From Sulfuriflexus mobilis (GTDB taxonomy: Bacteria > Pseudomonadota > Gammaproteobacteria > AKS1): a DNA stretch of 64,000 bases. The position numbers and the translations under genes were made by a program. The notes below the pieces were generated by a model. It was not told the origin of the DNA, ran no database searches, and saw only the letters and a list, made by a program, of their open reading frames with translations. Below, in pieces: positions 17,139 to 26,592 of the stretch (positions within the stretch are counted from its first letter, which is position 1; every line of letters begins with the position of its first letter). The stretch lies in the NCBI RefSeq assembly GCF_003967195.1, contig NZ_AP018725.1:744001-808000 (forward strand), in the 5' to 3' direction.

Positions 17139-20100
17139 ATGATCCGTTATTTTGCCAGTCACCAGACCGCAGCCAATATCCTGATGTTTGTCATCCTGCT
17201 GGCCGGGCTGCTCGTTTTGCCCACCCTGAACAAGGAGACCTTCCCTGAAATCGACACCAACAAGGTACAAGTCACCGTGCCGTATCCGGGTGCCAGTCCT
17301 GGCGAAGTGGAAGAGGGCATTTGCAACCGCCTGGAGGATGCAACCGATGGCATCAGTTTTCTGGAAGAGCAACGTTGCGAGGCCCGTGACAACATCGGCA
17401 TATTGACCCTGGACATGCAGGAACAAGGCAACATCCGGCGGTTTCTGGATGATGTCAAAGCCGCCATCGATGGTATTAGCGATTTCCCGGAGAATGCCGA
17501 GGAACCGGTGGTTGAAGAACTCGGCCGCACAAAGCCGGTGGTCAGTGTCGCCATTAGTGCGGACCTGGCCCAGCCAGAACTGAAGGCCCTGGCCGAATAT
17601 TACCGAGGCCGCCTGCTGGCCCTGCCGGGAATCCCGATTGTGACCGTCTCCGGTTTTTCTACCCACCAACTCAGTGTATTGGTCAAACCGGAAAATCTGC
17701 GTCAGTATCAATTAAGTATTGAAGATATCGCCAACCGTATTAAAAGCCAGTCCATAGATATGCCGGCAGGTACTCTGGATAGCGATGAACGCTCCTATCA
17801 GATACGTTTCCTGAATGAACGTCGTAGCGTAGACGAACTGGCGGACCTGATCATCCTCGACAACGTCAATGGCGCCCAATTGCGCCTGGGCGAAATAGCC
17901 CGCATCGTCGACGATTTCACCGACGAGGAAATGCGTACTGATCTAAATGGCAGACCCGCTGCAACCCTGCAGATCAGTAAAAATCTCAGTGATGATACCC
18001 TTACCGTATTCAATGCGGTGAAAAAATTTGTCGATGAGGAAAATGCCCGTCTGCCGCAGAGCACCCGCCTGGTTATTACCCAGGACACCGCTTCTATCGT
18101 TCAGGATCGCCTGAGCCTGTTGCTGAAAAATGGCTGGCAAGGCTTGATCCTGGCGACCCTGGCCCTGCTGATGTTTTTTACCTGGCGCTACACGTTCTGG
18201 GTCGCCCTGGGACTACCCATCTCCTTTATCGGTGGCCTGGTGATGATGAGTGCCTTTGGTATCAGTATTAACATGATTTCCATGGTCGCCCTGCTCATGG
18301 CCATCGGCATCCTGATGGACGATGCCATTGTCATTTCCGAAAGTATTGAATCTGAATATCGAAACGGTAAAGGCCCACTACAGGCTTCAGTGGATGGTAT
18401 TAGTAAAGTCGCCCGTGGCGTGTTCTCGTCATTCACCACCTCAGCGATACTGTTCGGCAGCCTGTTGTTCCTCAAGGGTGATATGGGGCAGATCATGGGG
18501 GTATTGCCGGTGGTATTACTGAGCGTACTTACTATCAGCCTCATCGAAGCCTTCCTGATCCTGCCGCATCACCTAAAACATTCACTGGAACGTCATCACG
18601 AGCAGCAACGGGCCAACTGGCGTACTCGTTTTGAGGCAGGCTTCGATCGCCTGCGTGATCGTGTCGGAGCCATGGGCGACATGGCGATTCGTTTTCGTTA
18701 TGCCGTACTCGGCGGGGTCATTGCCCTGTTTATTATCTCCATTAGCCTGATTCCGGCGGGAATGATTAAATTCAAATCCTTTCCGGATCTGGAAGGAAAC
18801 ATTCTCGATGTCCGCCTGATCATGCCGCAGGGCACACCTTTCTCGCGCACAGAGGAGGTCGTCGCAATTCTCCTCGACAGCCTGCAGAAATCCCTGGCAC
18901 AACTACCGGAGGAAGATGACGCTAAACTGGTTAAAAATATTCAGGTCTCTTACAGCAGTAATGCCGATGCCGGCGAAGAGGGTGTGCATCTGGCCACCAT
19001 TAGCCTGGACCTGCTGGATGCTGAAATACGTAAAAACTCGCTGAATGACCTGCGACGTTTATGGTTGGAGACCACACCGACTATTGCCGATACCATTTCC
19101 ATTCAATACAAAGAGCCTGCCTTCGGCCCGGCGGGACAGGCGATTTCCATACGCCTGCAAGGCCAGGACCTTGAAGAATTATCCAGGGCCTCATGGGAAC
19201 TGCAGAACTGGTTAAAGGGTTATCCGGGGGTCTCCAATGTCATGGATGATCTGCGACCGGGCAAACCGCAGTTCAGTGTCAAGCTCTATCCGGGCGCCCT
19301 GAACTCGGGTCTCGATGCACAGCAAGTCTCGTTACAGTTGCGTGCCGCCTACCAGGGCACCAAGGTCAGTGATGTCTATCAGGGGCGCGAGGCCTATGAG
19401 ATAAATGTCAAACTGGACAGCGAACCGAAAAATGCACTGAACGATTTTGAAAGCCTCACTGTCTTTTCCAAACAGGGAGAGGCTATACCGCTGGCGGCCA
19501 TTGCGCAAATTAACGAAGTGCGGGAATTTTCTCGTATCGTACGCATCAATCATCAACGCACCATCACCATTTCTGGCGATATCGATAGCGAAATCACCAA
19601 TACCAATGTTGTGATCAACGACAGCAAAAAACGTTTCCTGCCCCAATTACAAAAAGCTTATCCCGGCCTGCTATTCAGTCTGGAGGGCGAAGTAAAAAAT
19701 GCCAGCGAAACCAACACCTCGGTATTGAGTGGCTTTATTGCCGGTATCGCCGGCGTGTTTCTGCTGTTGAGCCTGACGTTCCGTAATTATCGGGAACCGC
19801 TGGTGGTATTGATCAATATCCCACTGGCCCTCATTGGCGTTATCTGGGGTCACCTGCTCATGGGGCTGGACCTCAGTCTGCCGAGCATGGTCGGTTTCGT
19901 GTCTCTGGCCGGTATTGTGGTAAACGATTCAATCCTGCTGGTGGAGTACGTAAAAATCCACAGTCGTGAAGGCATGGCGTTACATGATGCCGCGGGTCAG
20001 GCCGTGCGGGATCGTTTCCGCGCCATCTTCCTGACCTCAATCACGACCGTCGCCGGTATGTTCCCGTTACTCTTGGAAACCAGTCTGCAGGCCCAGGTAT

Positions 20101-20234
20101 TGGTTCCACTGGTCGCCAGTGTCGTATTCGGTATGATTGCGTCTACCTTTCTTACTTTACTGGTACTCCCGGCCAGCTATACCATCATGGAAGACCTTGG
20201 GTTTGTGGAAGTCGCAGAAAACGAAAACGGATAA
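17139..20234 (+). CDS. RND efflux permease, 1031 aa
   Basis: Second AcrB-type pump of the window, with the normal 12-helix two-repeat layout. TM1 is TAANILMFVILLAGLLVLP; the TM4 proton-relay motif region is GILMDDAIVISESIESE; the second repeat has GIVVNDSILLVEYVK. The opening sequence (RYFASHQTAANILMF) and the acidic GEVEEGICNRLEDATDGI motif place it in an AcrB subgroup often called simply efflux RND permease, different from the HAE-like pump at 10944. No outer-membrane factor follows; a promoter and B12 riboswitch for another operon begin about 150 bases later. Confidence 0.93.
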   Translation: MIRYFASHQTAANILMFVILLAGLLVLPTLNKETFPEIDTNKVQVTVPYPGASPGEVEEGICNRLEDATDGISFLEEQRCEARDNIGILTLDMQEQGNIRRFLDDVKAAIDGISDFPENAEEPVVEELGRTKPVVSVAISADLAQPELKALAEYYRGRLLALPGIPIVTVSGFSTHQLSVLVKPENLRQYQLSIEDIANRIKSQSIDMPAGTLDSDERSYQIRFLNERRSVDELADLIILDNVNGAQLRLGEIARIVDDFTDEEMRTDLNGRPAATLQISKNLSDDTLTVFNAVKKFVDEENARLPQSTRLVITQDTASIVQDRLSLLLKNGWQGLILATLALLMFFTWRYTFWVALGLPISFIGGLVMMSAFGISINMISMVALLMAIGILMDDAIVISESIESEYRNGKGPLQASVDGISKVARGVFSSFTTSAILFGSLLFLKGDMGQIMGVLPVVLLSVLTISLIEAFLILPHHLKHSLERHHEQQRANWRTRFEAGFDRLRDRVGAMGDMAIRFRYAVLGGVIALFIISISLIPAGMIKFKSFPDLEGNILDVRLIMPQGTPFSRTEEVVAILLDSLQKSLAQLPEEDDAKLVKNIQVSYSSNADAGEEGVHLATISLDLLDAEIRKNSLNDLRRLWLETTPTIADTISIQYKEPAFGPAGQAISIRLQGQDLEELSRASWELQNWLKGYPGVSNVMDDLRPGKPQFSVKLYPGALNSGLDAQQVSLQLRAAYQGTKVSDVYQGREAYEINVKLDSEPKNALNDFESLTVFSKQGEAIPLAAIAQINEVREFSRIVRINHQRTITISGDIDSEITNTNVVINDSKKRFLPQLQKAYPGLLFSLEGEVKNASETNTSVLSGFIAGIAGVFLLLSLTFRNYREPLVVLINIPLALIGVIWGHLLMGLDLSLPSMVGFVSLAGIVVNDSILLVEYVKIHSREGMALHDAAGQAVRDRFRAIFLTSITTVAGMFPLLLETSLQAQVLVPLVASVVFGMIASTFLTLLVLPASYTIMEDLGFVEVAENENG

Positions 20235-20383
20235 CACGTAAACGTTACAGGCCTGCAATCATATTTTGCCTGTCTGCTAAGTAAAACAAATAGTTGAGCA
20301 CACGGCAGTGCAAATTATTTATTTACCCAGGGTCATTGTGCATAGTGCGATGACGCTGTGTGTGCGTTTTTTTATCTCCTTTC

Positions 20384-20412
20384 TTGACTTGCCGGCAGAA
20401 TCACAATACTGT
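20384..20412 (+). promoter_or_regulatory. sigma70-like promoter of the cobalamin operon
   Basis: TTGACT, a 17-base spacer and TACTGT, placed so that transcription would begin about 20419, just before the cobalamin aptamer. Confidence 0.6.
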
Positions 20413-20424
20413 CAGCAAAGTTGC

Positions 20425-20622
20425 TTCAGGTGTTCGATGGGTATCCACCCAGAGAATGAAACGGGAAGCCGGTGCGTACTGGTAATAATCAGCACAATCC
20501 CGGCACTGCCCCCGCAACGGTAAGCGAGTTTTGGCGGATCATACAGTCACTGCGTTTCGACGTGGGAAGGCGATCCGACCAGGTAGACATCTACCACTTG
20601 CGAGTCCGGAGACCGGCCTGAA
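20425..20622 (+). promoter_or_regulatory. cobalamin (B12) riboswitch
   Basis: The leader of btuB carries the conserved elements of the adenosylcobalamin/cobalamin aptamer in order: GGGAAGCCGGTGCG at about 20463, CACTGCCCCCGCAACGG ending near 20520, and the B12 box variant GAGTCCGGAGACCGGCC at about 20602-20618. Binding of cobalamin is expected to reduce expression of the operon. The 137-base expression platform before the btuB ATG holds a short hairpin (ACAGG...CCTGT) followed 8 bases later by T-rich sequence, which could be a terminator. Control of initiation is equally possible. Confidence 0.93.
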
Positions 20623-20759
20623 GCCATTGGTTCGCATTGCGGAGGGCGATGTTGCGGCTGACAGGTCGTTTTGCCTGTTTCCGTCTGATTTTTTCCTCTG
20701 TAGATGCCTATATGTCACTGATTTGCGCGCGGGTGAGCGTGCCAGAGGAAATTTAAATA

Positions 20760-22580
20760 ATGAAACGCTATTTGTCTGCAGCGGCATTACTGCTGCTGAG
20801 CCCCCACACTGTTTTTGCCACCGAACTCGATCCCCTTATTGTCACCGCGACGCGCACCGCGCAGACGGCGGACAAAACACTCGCCTCGGTAACCGTCATC
20901 AGCCGCGATGATATCGAGCGTCAGCAGGCGCAATCCGTACAGGACCTGCTACGCGGTATAGCCGGCATCAGTATCAGCAACAACGGTGGCGCCGGAAAGG
21001 CCACCTCGGTGTTCCTCCGCGGCACGGAATCCGATCATGTGCTGGTACTCATCGACGGTGTCAAGGTGGGTTCCGCGACCCTTGGCACAACGGCCTTTCA
21101 ACATATCCCTGTTGAGTTAATCGAACGTATTGAGGTCGTGCGCGGTCCGCGTTCGAGCCTGTATGGTTCCGAGGCCATCGGCGGCGTGATCCAGATATTC
21201 ACCCGCAAGGGTGGCGGTGCGCCCAAGCCCTTTTTCAGCATCGGCGCTGGCAGCGATAATACCTATAGCGCCTCGGCCGGGGTTTCCGGCAGTGGCCATC
21301 GTGGCTGGTTCAGCCTGAGTACGAGCGGTATCGACACCAGGGGGTTTAACGCCTGTAACGGTAAACCCTCACCGGGCGGTGCCGGTTGTTTTACCCGTGA
21401 ACCTGACAAGGATGGTTACCGCAATCTGTCCGCTTCCCTGCGTGCCGGCTACCGCTTGGAGAACGGGCTCGAAGTTGATGGACATGTACTGCGCACCCGC
21501 GGCGACACCGATTTCGATGGCAGCTTCGTCAACGAATCGGAATCGGTTCAACAGGTCCTTGGCGGCACGCTCCGTTTCTCACCCGTGGACACCTGGCAGG
21601 TAAGTCTGGCCGCAGGCCGTAGCCGGGATAAATCCGATAACTTCAACGACGGCACCCTGCGAAGTCAGTTCAATACCCGGCGTGATAGCCTTTCCTGGCA
21701 GAACGATGTCTCGATCGCAGATGATCATTTACTCACCCTGGGACTCGACTACCAGAATGACCGGGTCGATGGTAGCACCGCTTATGCCGTTAGCTCCCGT
21801 AATGACAAGGGGCTGTTCGCTCAATACCAGGGCGCGTTCGCCGCACATGACCTGCAACTGTCCCTGCGCCAGGACGATAACGAACAGTTTGGTGAGCACA
21901 CGACGGGTGGGGTCGGCCTGGGTTATGCGTTGGCTAAAAACCTGCGGCTGACCGCGGCCTACGGCACAGCCTTCAAGGCACCGAGCTTCAACGAGCTTTA
22001 TTTTCCAGGTTTCGGCAATGCCACGCTTCGGCCCGAAGCGTCGCGCAGCGTCGAGCTTGGTCTCGGTGGTAAGGTCGGTTGGGGCCAGTGGTCGCTCAAC
22101 GTCTATGAGACCCGCATCGACGACCTGATTGCCTACGATTCAAGTATTTTCGCGCCGGCAAACATCAACCAGGCCCGCATCCGCGGCCTTGAGGCAATAC
22201 TCACCACGCAGCTCAAGGGGTGGGACGTCAATACGAATCTCAGTCTGCTCGATCCTGAGAACCGCTCAAGCGGTGCCAACGGCGGCAATGTCTTACCGCG
22301 ACGCGCTGAAGAATCGTTACGCATCGATGCCGATCGCCAATTTGGCCAGTACTCATTGGGTGCGACGCTGCGCGCGGAAGGTAAACGTTATGAGGACCTT
22401 GCCAACAGCCGCAAGCTCGGCGGCTATGCCACGCTGGATCTGCGCACCGACTACATGCTTGACAGAGACTGGCAGTTACAGGCACGTCTCGAAAACCTGC
22501 TCGACAAGGACTATGAAACTGCTGCATTTTTCAATCAGCCGGATCGCGGTCTGTTCGTGACCCTGCGTTACCAACCTTAA
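20760..22580 (+). CDS. btuB: TonB-dependent vitamin B12 receptor, 606 aa
   Basis: Outer-membrane barrel that takes up corrinoids with TonB energy. After the signal peptide (AALLLLSPHTVFA-T) the TonB box DPLIVTATR is seen at once, then the plug domain (SVQDLLRGIAGISISNNGGAG, VLIDGVKVG, IEVVRGPRSSLYGSEAIGGVI) and a 22-strand-type barrel ending with the aromatic-rich GLFVTLRYQP. Length is about that of E. coli BtuB (594 mature). It lies directly behind a cobalamin riboswitch and heads the salvage operon; the ribosome-binding site is AGAGGAAA. Confidence 0.96.
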   Translation: MKRYLSAAALLLLSPHTVFATELDPLIVTATRTAQTADKTLASVTVISRDDIERQQAQSVQDLLRGIAGISISNNGGAGKATSVFLRGTESDHVLVLIDGVKVGSATLGTTAFQHIPVELIERIEVVRGPRSSLYGSEAIGGVIQIFTRKGGGAPKPFFSIGAGSDNTYSASAGVSGSGHRGWFSLSTSGIDTRGFNACNGKPSPGGAGCFTREPDKDGYRNLSASLRAGYRLENGLEVDGHVLRTRGDTDFDGSFVNESESVQQVLGGTLRFSPVDTWQVSLAAGRSRDKSDNFNDGTLRSQFNTRRDSLSWQNDVSIADDHLLTLGLDYQNDRVDGSTAYAVSSRNDKGLFAQYQGAFAAHDLQLSLRQDDNEQFGEHTTGGVGLGYALAKNLRLTAAYGTAFKAPSFNELYFPGFGNATLRPEASRSVELGLGGKVGWGQWSLNVYETRIDDLIAYDSSIFAPANINQARIRGLEAILTTQLKGWDVNTNLSLLDPENRSSGANGGNVLPRRAEESLRIDADRQFGQYSLGATLRAEGKRYEDLANSRKLGGYATLDLRTDYMLDRDWQLQARLENLLDKDYETAAFFNQPDRGLFVTLRYQP

Positions 22581-22600
22581 TTACCCTGGAGGAAGAAACT

Positions 22601-23194
22601 ATGCTGACATTATCCCCTCGAAACCAGATCATCATCGGGCTTGTCCTGACCCTGCTCATGATCGGCACACGCGGTCATCACTTCGCAACCCTTGAGCACC
22701 TGCCCGGCGCCTCCTGGGCGGTGTTTTTCCTCGCCGGTGTTTATCTGCGCCCAGCCTGGGTCTTGCCGGGTCTGCTGGCGCTGACCTGGTTGCTGGATTT
22801 TGCGGCCTTCACCTGGGGTGGTGCCAGTGGCTTTTGTCTGACACCGGCATATATCTTCCTGTTGCCAGCCTATAGCGCGCTGTGGTTCAGTGGCCGCTGG
22901 TACACCAATCGACATCGTTTTGAGTGGCGCACCCTGATGCCGCTTGCACTAGCGATGCTGGCCGGTGCGGCAGTCTGTGAATTGTTCTCCAGCGGCGGCT
23001 TTTATTTCTTCTCAGGTCGTTTCACTGCGCCGAACTTCGCCGAGTTTGCTATGCGCTTAGTGACGTATTTCCCGGCTTATTTGCAATCACTGGCATTCTA
23101 CGTTGGCGTCGCCTCTGTGCTGCACACAATGGTTGCCCTGACGCATAATGCCTTCGGTCAGCGCGCATCTACGGCTGGACATCAAGGGCGATAA
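22601..23194 (+). CDS. btuM: BtuM-type solitary cobalamin transporter, 197 aa
   Basis: Inner-membrane protein with about six helices that matches what I know of BtuM, a lone ECF-S-like B12 transporter described in Thiobacillus denitrificans. Features recalled for that family are present at near-identical positions: a histidine pair in TRGHHFA (residues 23-29), Asp 66, an invariant cysteine at residue 79 (GFCLTPAY) that in BtuM binds cobalt and removes the cyano group, and Tyr 84. Its place between btuB and cobO fits B12 import. No btuCD or ECF module is in the window. Confidence 0.8.
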   Translation: MLTLSPRNQIIIGLVLTLLMIGTRGHHFATLEHLPGASWAVFFLAGVYLRPAWVLPGLLALTWLLDFAAFTWGGASGFCLTPAYIFLLPAYSALWFSGRWYTNRHRFEWRTLMPLALAMLAGAAVCELFSSGGFYFFSGRFTAPNFAEFAMRLVTYFPAYLQSLAFYVGVASVLHTMVALTHNAFGQRASTAGHQGR

Positions 23195-23198
23195 GGGC

Positions 23199-23804
23199 AT
23201 GGACACAGGCGATCAAGCACAACGCCACCGCAGCCGCATGCAGCGCAAGAAGGCGGTCGTCGATGCGACTATCGCCGCTGCGGATCGGGATCAGGGCCTG
23301 CTGCTGGTGCTCACGGGCAATGGCAAGGGCAAGTCCAGCTCGGCCTTCGGTATGGTGGCGCGTGCCCTGGGTCACGGCATGCGCGTCGGTGTCGCCCAAT
23401 TCATCAAGGGCCGTAACGATACCGGCGAAGAGGGATTTTTCCGCAAGCAACCCGGAGTGGACTGGCATGTGCTCGGTGAGGGTTTTACCTGGGAAACCCA
23501 GAACCTCGCGCGTGATATTGAAACCGCACAACGCGGTTGGGCCGTGGTGCGGGAGATGCTGGGCGATCCGTCCCTGGGACTCGTCGTCCTCGATGAACTG
23601 ACCTATCCGCTTAAGTATGGCTGGCTGGAACTGGATACCGTGCTCGCCGACCTCAAGGCCCGCCCGTCGATGCAGCATGTGGTGATCACCGGTCGTGGTG
23701 CACCGGAGGGACTATGCGAGGCGGCCGACACCCTGACTGCGTTGCGCGACAGCAAGCATGCTTATCGAGCCGGGGTTCGGGCGCAGAAGGGTATTGACCT
23801 GTGA
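23199..23804 (+). CDS. cobO: corrinoid adenosyltransferase, CobO/BtuR type, 201 aa
   Basis: Transfers the adenosyl group of ATP to reduced corrinoid to give adenosylcorrinoid. The inverted P-loop is GNGKGKSSSAFG near residue 41, with the CobA/BtuR signature VAQFIKGRNDTGEE and VVLDELTYPLKYGWL. The ATG at 23199 has AAGGGC just upstream and lies 4 bases after the btuM stop; the frame extends further up inside btuM and that extension is not used. Essential for the salvage route of the operon. Confidence 0.96.
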   Translation: MDTGDQAQRHRSRMQRKKAVVDATIAAADRDQGLLLVLTGNGKGKSSSAFGMVARALGHGMRVGVAQFIKGRNDTGEEGFFRKQPGVDWHVLGEGFTWETQNLARDIETAQRGWAVVREMLGDPSLGLVVLDELTYPLKYGWLELDTVLADLKARPSMQHVVITGRGAPEGLCEAADTLTALRDSKHAYRAGVRAQKGIDL

Positions 23805-23856
23805 GAACCTGTTCCGCGCTGTTCATCACCGAAGCCAGCGCGCGGTTGTTTATGCC

Positions 23857-24510
23857 ATGAGTCGTTTTAGTGAAGAAGAGATCAGTGCGGTGTACCGCGC
23901 GATACGCGAGCGGCGCGACATGCGCCACTTCCTACCCGATCCCATAGACCCGGCGATACTCACACGGTTGCTGGAGGCGGCCCATCTCGCACCGAGTGTC
24001 GGTCTTATGCAGCCGTGGCGTTTCCTGCGCATTAACAATTTGGTGTTGCGGCACAAAATCCATGCCCTGGTTGAGGCGGAACGAGCTGCCACCGCCGAGG
24101 CCCTGGGTGAGCGCGAGGATGAATTTTTGCGGCTCAAGGTTGAGGGCATACTGCAGTGCGGCGAATTGTTTGTCGCCGCGCTAATGGACGGGCGCGAGCG
24201 CCATATCTTCGGCCGCCGTACCTTGCCGGAGATGGACCTCGCCTCCGTGGCCTGCGCCATCCAGAACCTGTGGCTGGCCGCGCGCGCCGAGGGCCTGGGC
24301 ATGGGCTGGGTTTCGCTGTTCGAGCCGGTGGCGCTCGCGCAATTGCTTGAGATGCCCGCGGGCGCCAGGCCGGTGGCCATCCTCTGCCTCGGGCATGTCG
24401 AGGCGTTCTACCCAGCGCCGATGCTGGCACTGGAGGGTTGGACCCAGGGAGGTTCGATACACGAACAGGTTTTTCACGATACCTGGGGCAATACGGAGAC
24501 ACCGGAATGA
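23857..24510 (+). CDS. bluB: 5,6-dimethylbenzimidazole synthase, 217 aa
   Basis: Flavin-destroying nitroreductase-fold enzyme that makes the lower ligand 5,6-dimethylbenzimidazole from FMNH2 and oxygen. Family signatures are clear: VYRAIRERRDMRHFLPDPID, LLEAAHLAPSVGLMQPWRFL at residues 38-57, and GLGMGWVSLFEP. The N-terminal FSEEEISAVYRAI matches known BluB starts, so the ATG 23857 is used. That leaves 52 bases after cobO without a clear ribosome-binding site. Its presence predicts true B12 with a DMB lower ligand and an aerobic lifestyle. The stop overlaps the next frame by 4 bases. Confidence 0.95.
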   Translation: MSRFSEEEISAVYRAIRERRDMRHFLPDPIDPAILTRLLEAAHLAPSVGLMQPWRFLRINNLVLRHKIHALVEAERAATAEALGEREDEFLRLKVEGILQCGELFVAALMDGRERHIFGRRTLPEMDLASVACAIQNLWLAARAEGLGMGWVSLFEPVALAQLLEMPAGARPVAILCLGHVEAFYPAPMLALEGWTQGGSIHEQVFHDTWGNTETPE

Positions 24511-24608
24511 TCCTGGATACCAATAAAGGCCCGCAACGCATCGTCTGCCTGACTGACAGAGTGCGGCCGTTGCAGAGCATCGTGCAGCGCTGGGGAGCGC
24601 GCGCATGA
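24507..24608 (+). pseudogene. 33-codon frame, probable remnant of a cobalamin-binding protein gene
   Basis: A 33-residue frame overlaps bluB and cobQ by 4 bases each (ATGA junctions), so ribosomes could pass through all three. It opens MILDTNKGPQRIVCLT, which is how many proteobacterial BtuF-like cobalamin-binding proteins begin, and then runs on as [17 protein letters not shown], which resembles the later VRP region of such proteins only in that tripeptide. The simplest reading is an in-frame deletion of btuF that kept translational coupling. It could instead be a genuine short coupling peptide. Confidence 0.5.
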
Positions 24609-26074
24609 CCGCCCGTACCTTGATGATACAGGGTACCACCTCGGATGCCGGTAAGAGTCTGCTGGTGACGGCATTGTGTCGCTGGCTGCTCCGGCAGGGT
24701 GTGTGCGTCGCACCGTTCAAACCGCAAAACATGGCGCTGAATAGTGCCGTGACCGCGGATGGCGGAGAGATCGGTCGCGCCCAGGCGGTGCAGGCACTTG
24801 CCTGCGGGCTGGAAGCGCATACCGATATGAATCCGGTTTTGCTCAAGCCTAACACCGATACGGGAGCGCAGGTCATCATTCAGGGGCACGCCGTCGGTAA
24901 TATGAACGCCCGCAATTATCATCGTTACAAACACACCGCCCACGACGCGGTGCTGGAATCTCATCAACGCCTCGCCAGCTGTTTTGATGCCATTATCGTC
25001 GAAGGTGCCGGGTCGCCGGCGGAGATCAACCTGCGAGAGAACGACATCGCCAACATGGGTTTTGCCGAGGCCGTCGACTGTCCAGTGATCCTGGTTGCCG
25101 ACATCGACCGTGGCGGCGTGTTTGCACATATCACGGGAACGCTGGCGTTGCTGAGTGAAAGTGAACGTGCGCGTATCAATGGTTTTGTTATCAACCGTTT
25201 TCGTGGCGACATAGCGCTGCTGGAGTCCGGGCTGGAGTGGCTGGAGGAGTACACCGGCAAACCGGTACTCGGCGTACTGCCCTATCTTCAGGACCTGCAC
25301 CTGGAGGCCGAGGATGCGATCGACACACGTCAAGCCGGACACGCAGAGGCCGCGTTGCGCGTGGTGGTACCGGTCACCCCACGCATAAGCAACCACACCG
25401 ATTTCGATCCCTTGCGCCTGCACCCGCAAGTGGACTTGTGTTTTGTCGGCCCCGGAGAAACGATTCCGCCCGCCGATCTGATCATCCTGCCGGGTTCCAA
25501 GAGCGTACGTGCTGATCTGGACTGGTTGCGCAGCCAGGGCTGGGAGGCGGTGATTCAGCGTCACCTGCGCTACGGCGGCAAGCTCATCGGCATCTGTGGC
25601 GGTTTTCAGATGCTGGGCAGACAGGTTCACGACCCACAGGGTATTGAGGGCGAACCGGGCAGTACCGAGGGCTTCGGCCTGCTCGACATGGCGACGACCT
25701 TGGCGCAGAAAAAACAATTACGCAACGTTCATGGCAGACTGGTTATCGGCGACGCAGCCATCAGCGGTTACGAGATTCATGCGGGTGTCACGCAGGGTGC
25801 GGCACTCACGCGGCCTGCGGTTCACTTCGACACCGCTACCGACGGTGCAATAAGCGAGGATGAAAAAATATTGGGTACCTATGTGCACGGCTTGTTCGAG
25901 CGCGCCGATGCCTGTGCGACCTTGCTTGCCTGGGCAGGGCTGGATAACCATGAAGCCGTGGATTATCACGGCATGCGTGATGCGGCTATCGAGCGGCTGG
26001 CGACAGCCGTGGAGCAGCACCTCGATACCGAGGCGTTGTTAAAACTGCTTACGTTGCAGGTGGTGTCGCCATGA
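24605..26074 (+). CDS. cobQ: cobyric acid synthase, 489 aa
   Basis: Amidates adenosylcobyrinate a,c-diamide at positions b, d, e and g using glutamine and ATP. The N-terminal dethiobiotin-synthetase-like ATPase domain has [30 protein letters not shown] and [19 protein letters not shown]. The C-terminal class I glutaminase-like domain has the nucleophile motif [11 protein letters not shown] and the histidine in TYVHGLFE. Normal length. It is coupled to the genes before and after by 4-base overlaps. Confidence 0.97.
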   Translation: MTARTLMIQGTTSDAGKSLLVTALCRWLLRQGVCVAPFKPQNMALNSAVTADGGEIGRAQAVQALACGLEAHTDMNPVLLKPNTDTGAQVIIQGHAVGNMNARNYHRYKHTAHDAVLESHQRLASCFDAIIVEGAGSPAEINLRENDIANMGFAEAVDCPVILVADIDRGGVFAHITGTLALLSESERARINGFVINRFRGDIALLESGLEWLEEYTGKPVLGVLPYLQDLHLEAEDAIDTRQAGHAEAALRVVVPVTPRISNHTDFDPLRLHPQVDLCFVGPGETIPPADLIILPGSKSVRADLDWLRSQGWEAVIQRHLRYGGKLIGICGGFQMLGRQVHDPQGIEGEPGSTEGFGLLDMATTLAQKKQLRNVHGRLVIGDAAISGYEIHAGVTQGAALTRPAVHFDTATDGAISEDEKILGTYVHGLFERADACATLLAWAGLDNHEAVDYHGMRDAAIERLATAVEQHLDTEALLKLLTLQVVSP

Positions 26075-26592
26075 AGACCCTGATCCTCGGTGGTGTACGT
26101 TCCGGCAAGAGCCGACTGGCCGAAGGCATGGCGAGCGAAACCGGTCTGCCCGTGATCTACATTGCCACCGCCACGGTCGAGGATGAAGAGATGCGCGAGC
26201 GGATTGAAACACATCGTGCACACCGGCCAGCGCATTGGACGGTGATCGAGGAACCACAACAGTTGGCAGGGGTGCTGCGAGAGCACGCCGCCCCCGGATG
26301 CTGTGTGCTGGTGGACTGTCTGACGCTCTGGCTCACCAACCTGCTGACAGCGCAGGACACAACGGTATTCGAGCGCGAGCGCGAGGCCCTGCTTGCGTTA
26401 CTGCCAGGCCTTACGGGCCAGATCATTTTGGTCAGTAACGAAACCAACATGGGCGTAACGCCGCTGGGTGAACTCAGTCGCCGTTACTGTGATGAGGCCG
26501 GTCGACTGCATCAAGAGTTAGCACAGGTCTGCGAGCGGGTCGTGTTGACCGTCGCCGGTCTGCCACACCCCTTAAAAGGCGGGCCGCTGTGA
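26071..26592 (+). CDS. cobU: adenosylcobinamide kinase / phosphate guanylyltransferase, 173 aa
   Basis: Bifunctional enzyme that phosphorylates adenosylcobinamide and attaches GMP. The P-loop is [13 protein letters not shown] at residues 5-17, with the family's [23 protein letters not shown] (guanylylated histidine region) and [23 protein letters not shown]. Full length. Overlaps cobQ and cobT by 4 bases each. Confidence 0.97.
   Translation: MKTLILGGVRSGKSRLAEGMASETGLPVIYIATATVEDEEMRERIETHRAHRPAHWTVIEEPQQLAGVLREHAAPGCCVLVDCLTLWLTNLLTAQDTTVFEREREALLALLPGLTGQIILVSNETNMGVTPLGELSRRYCDEAGRLHQELAQVCERVVLTVAGLPHPLKGGPL

Noticed and set aside
17094-17711. 205-codon minus-strand frame inside the RND permease
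   Set aside because: Antisense shadow of a certain gene with no sign of its own.
20531-20911. 126-codon plus-strand frame after the B12 box region
   Set aside because: It runs through the riboswitch and into btuB in another frame; the conserved RNA elements explain the sequence.
24134-25717. A 527-residue open frame on the minus strand across bluB and cobQ
   Set aside because: It lies antisense to two certain genes, has low-complexity Arg/His/Gln-rich composition and no start signal; a GC-rich shadow frame.
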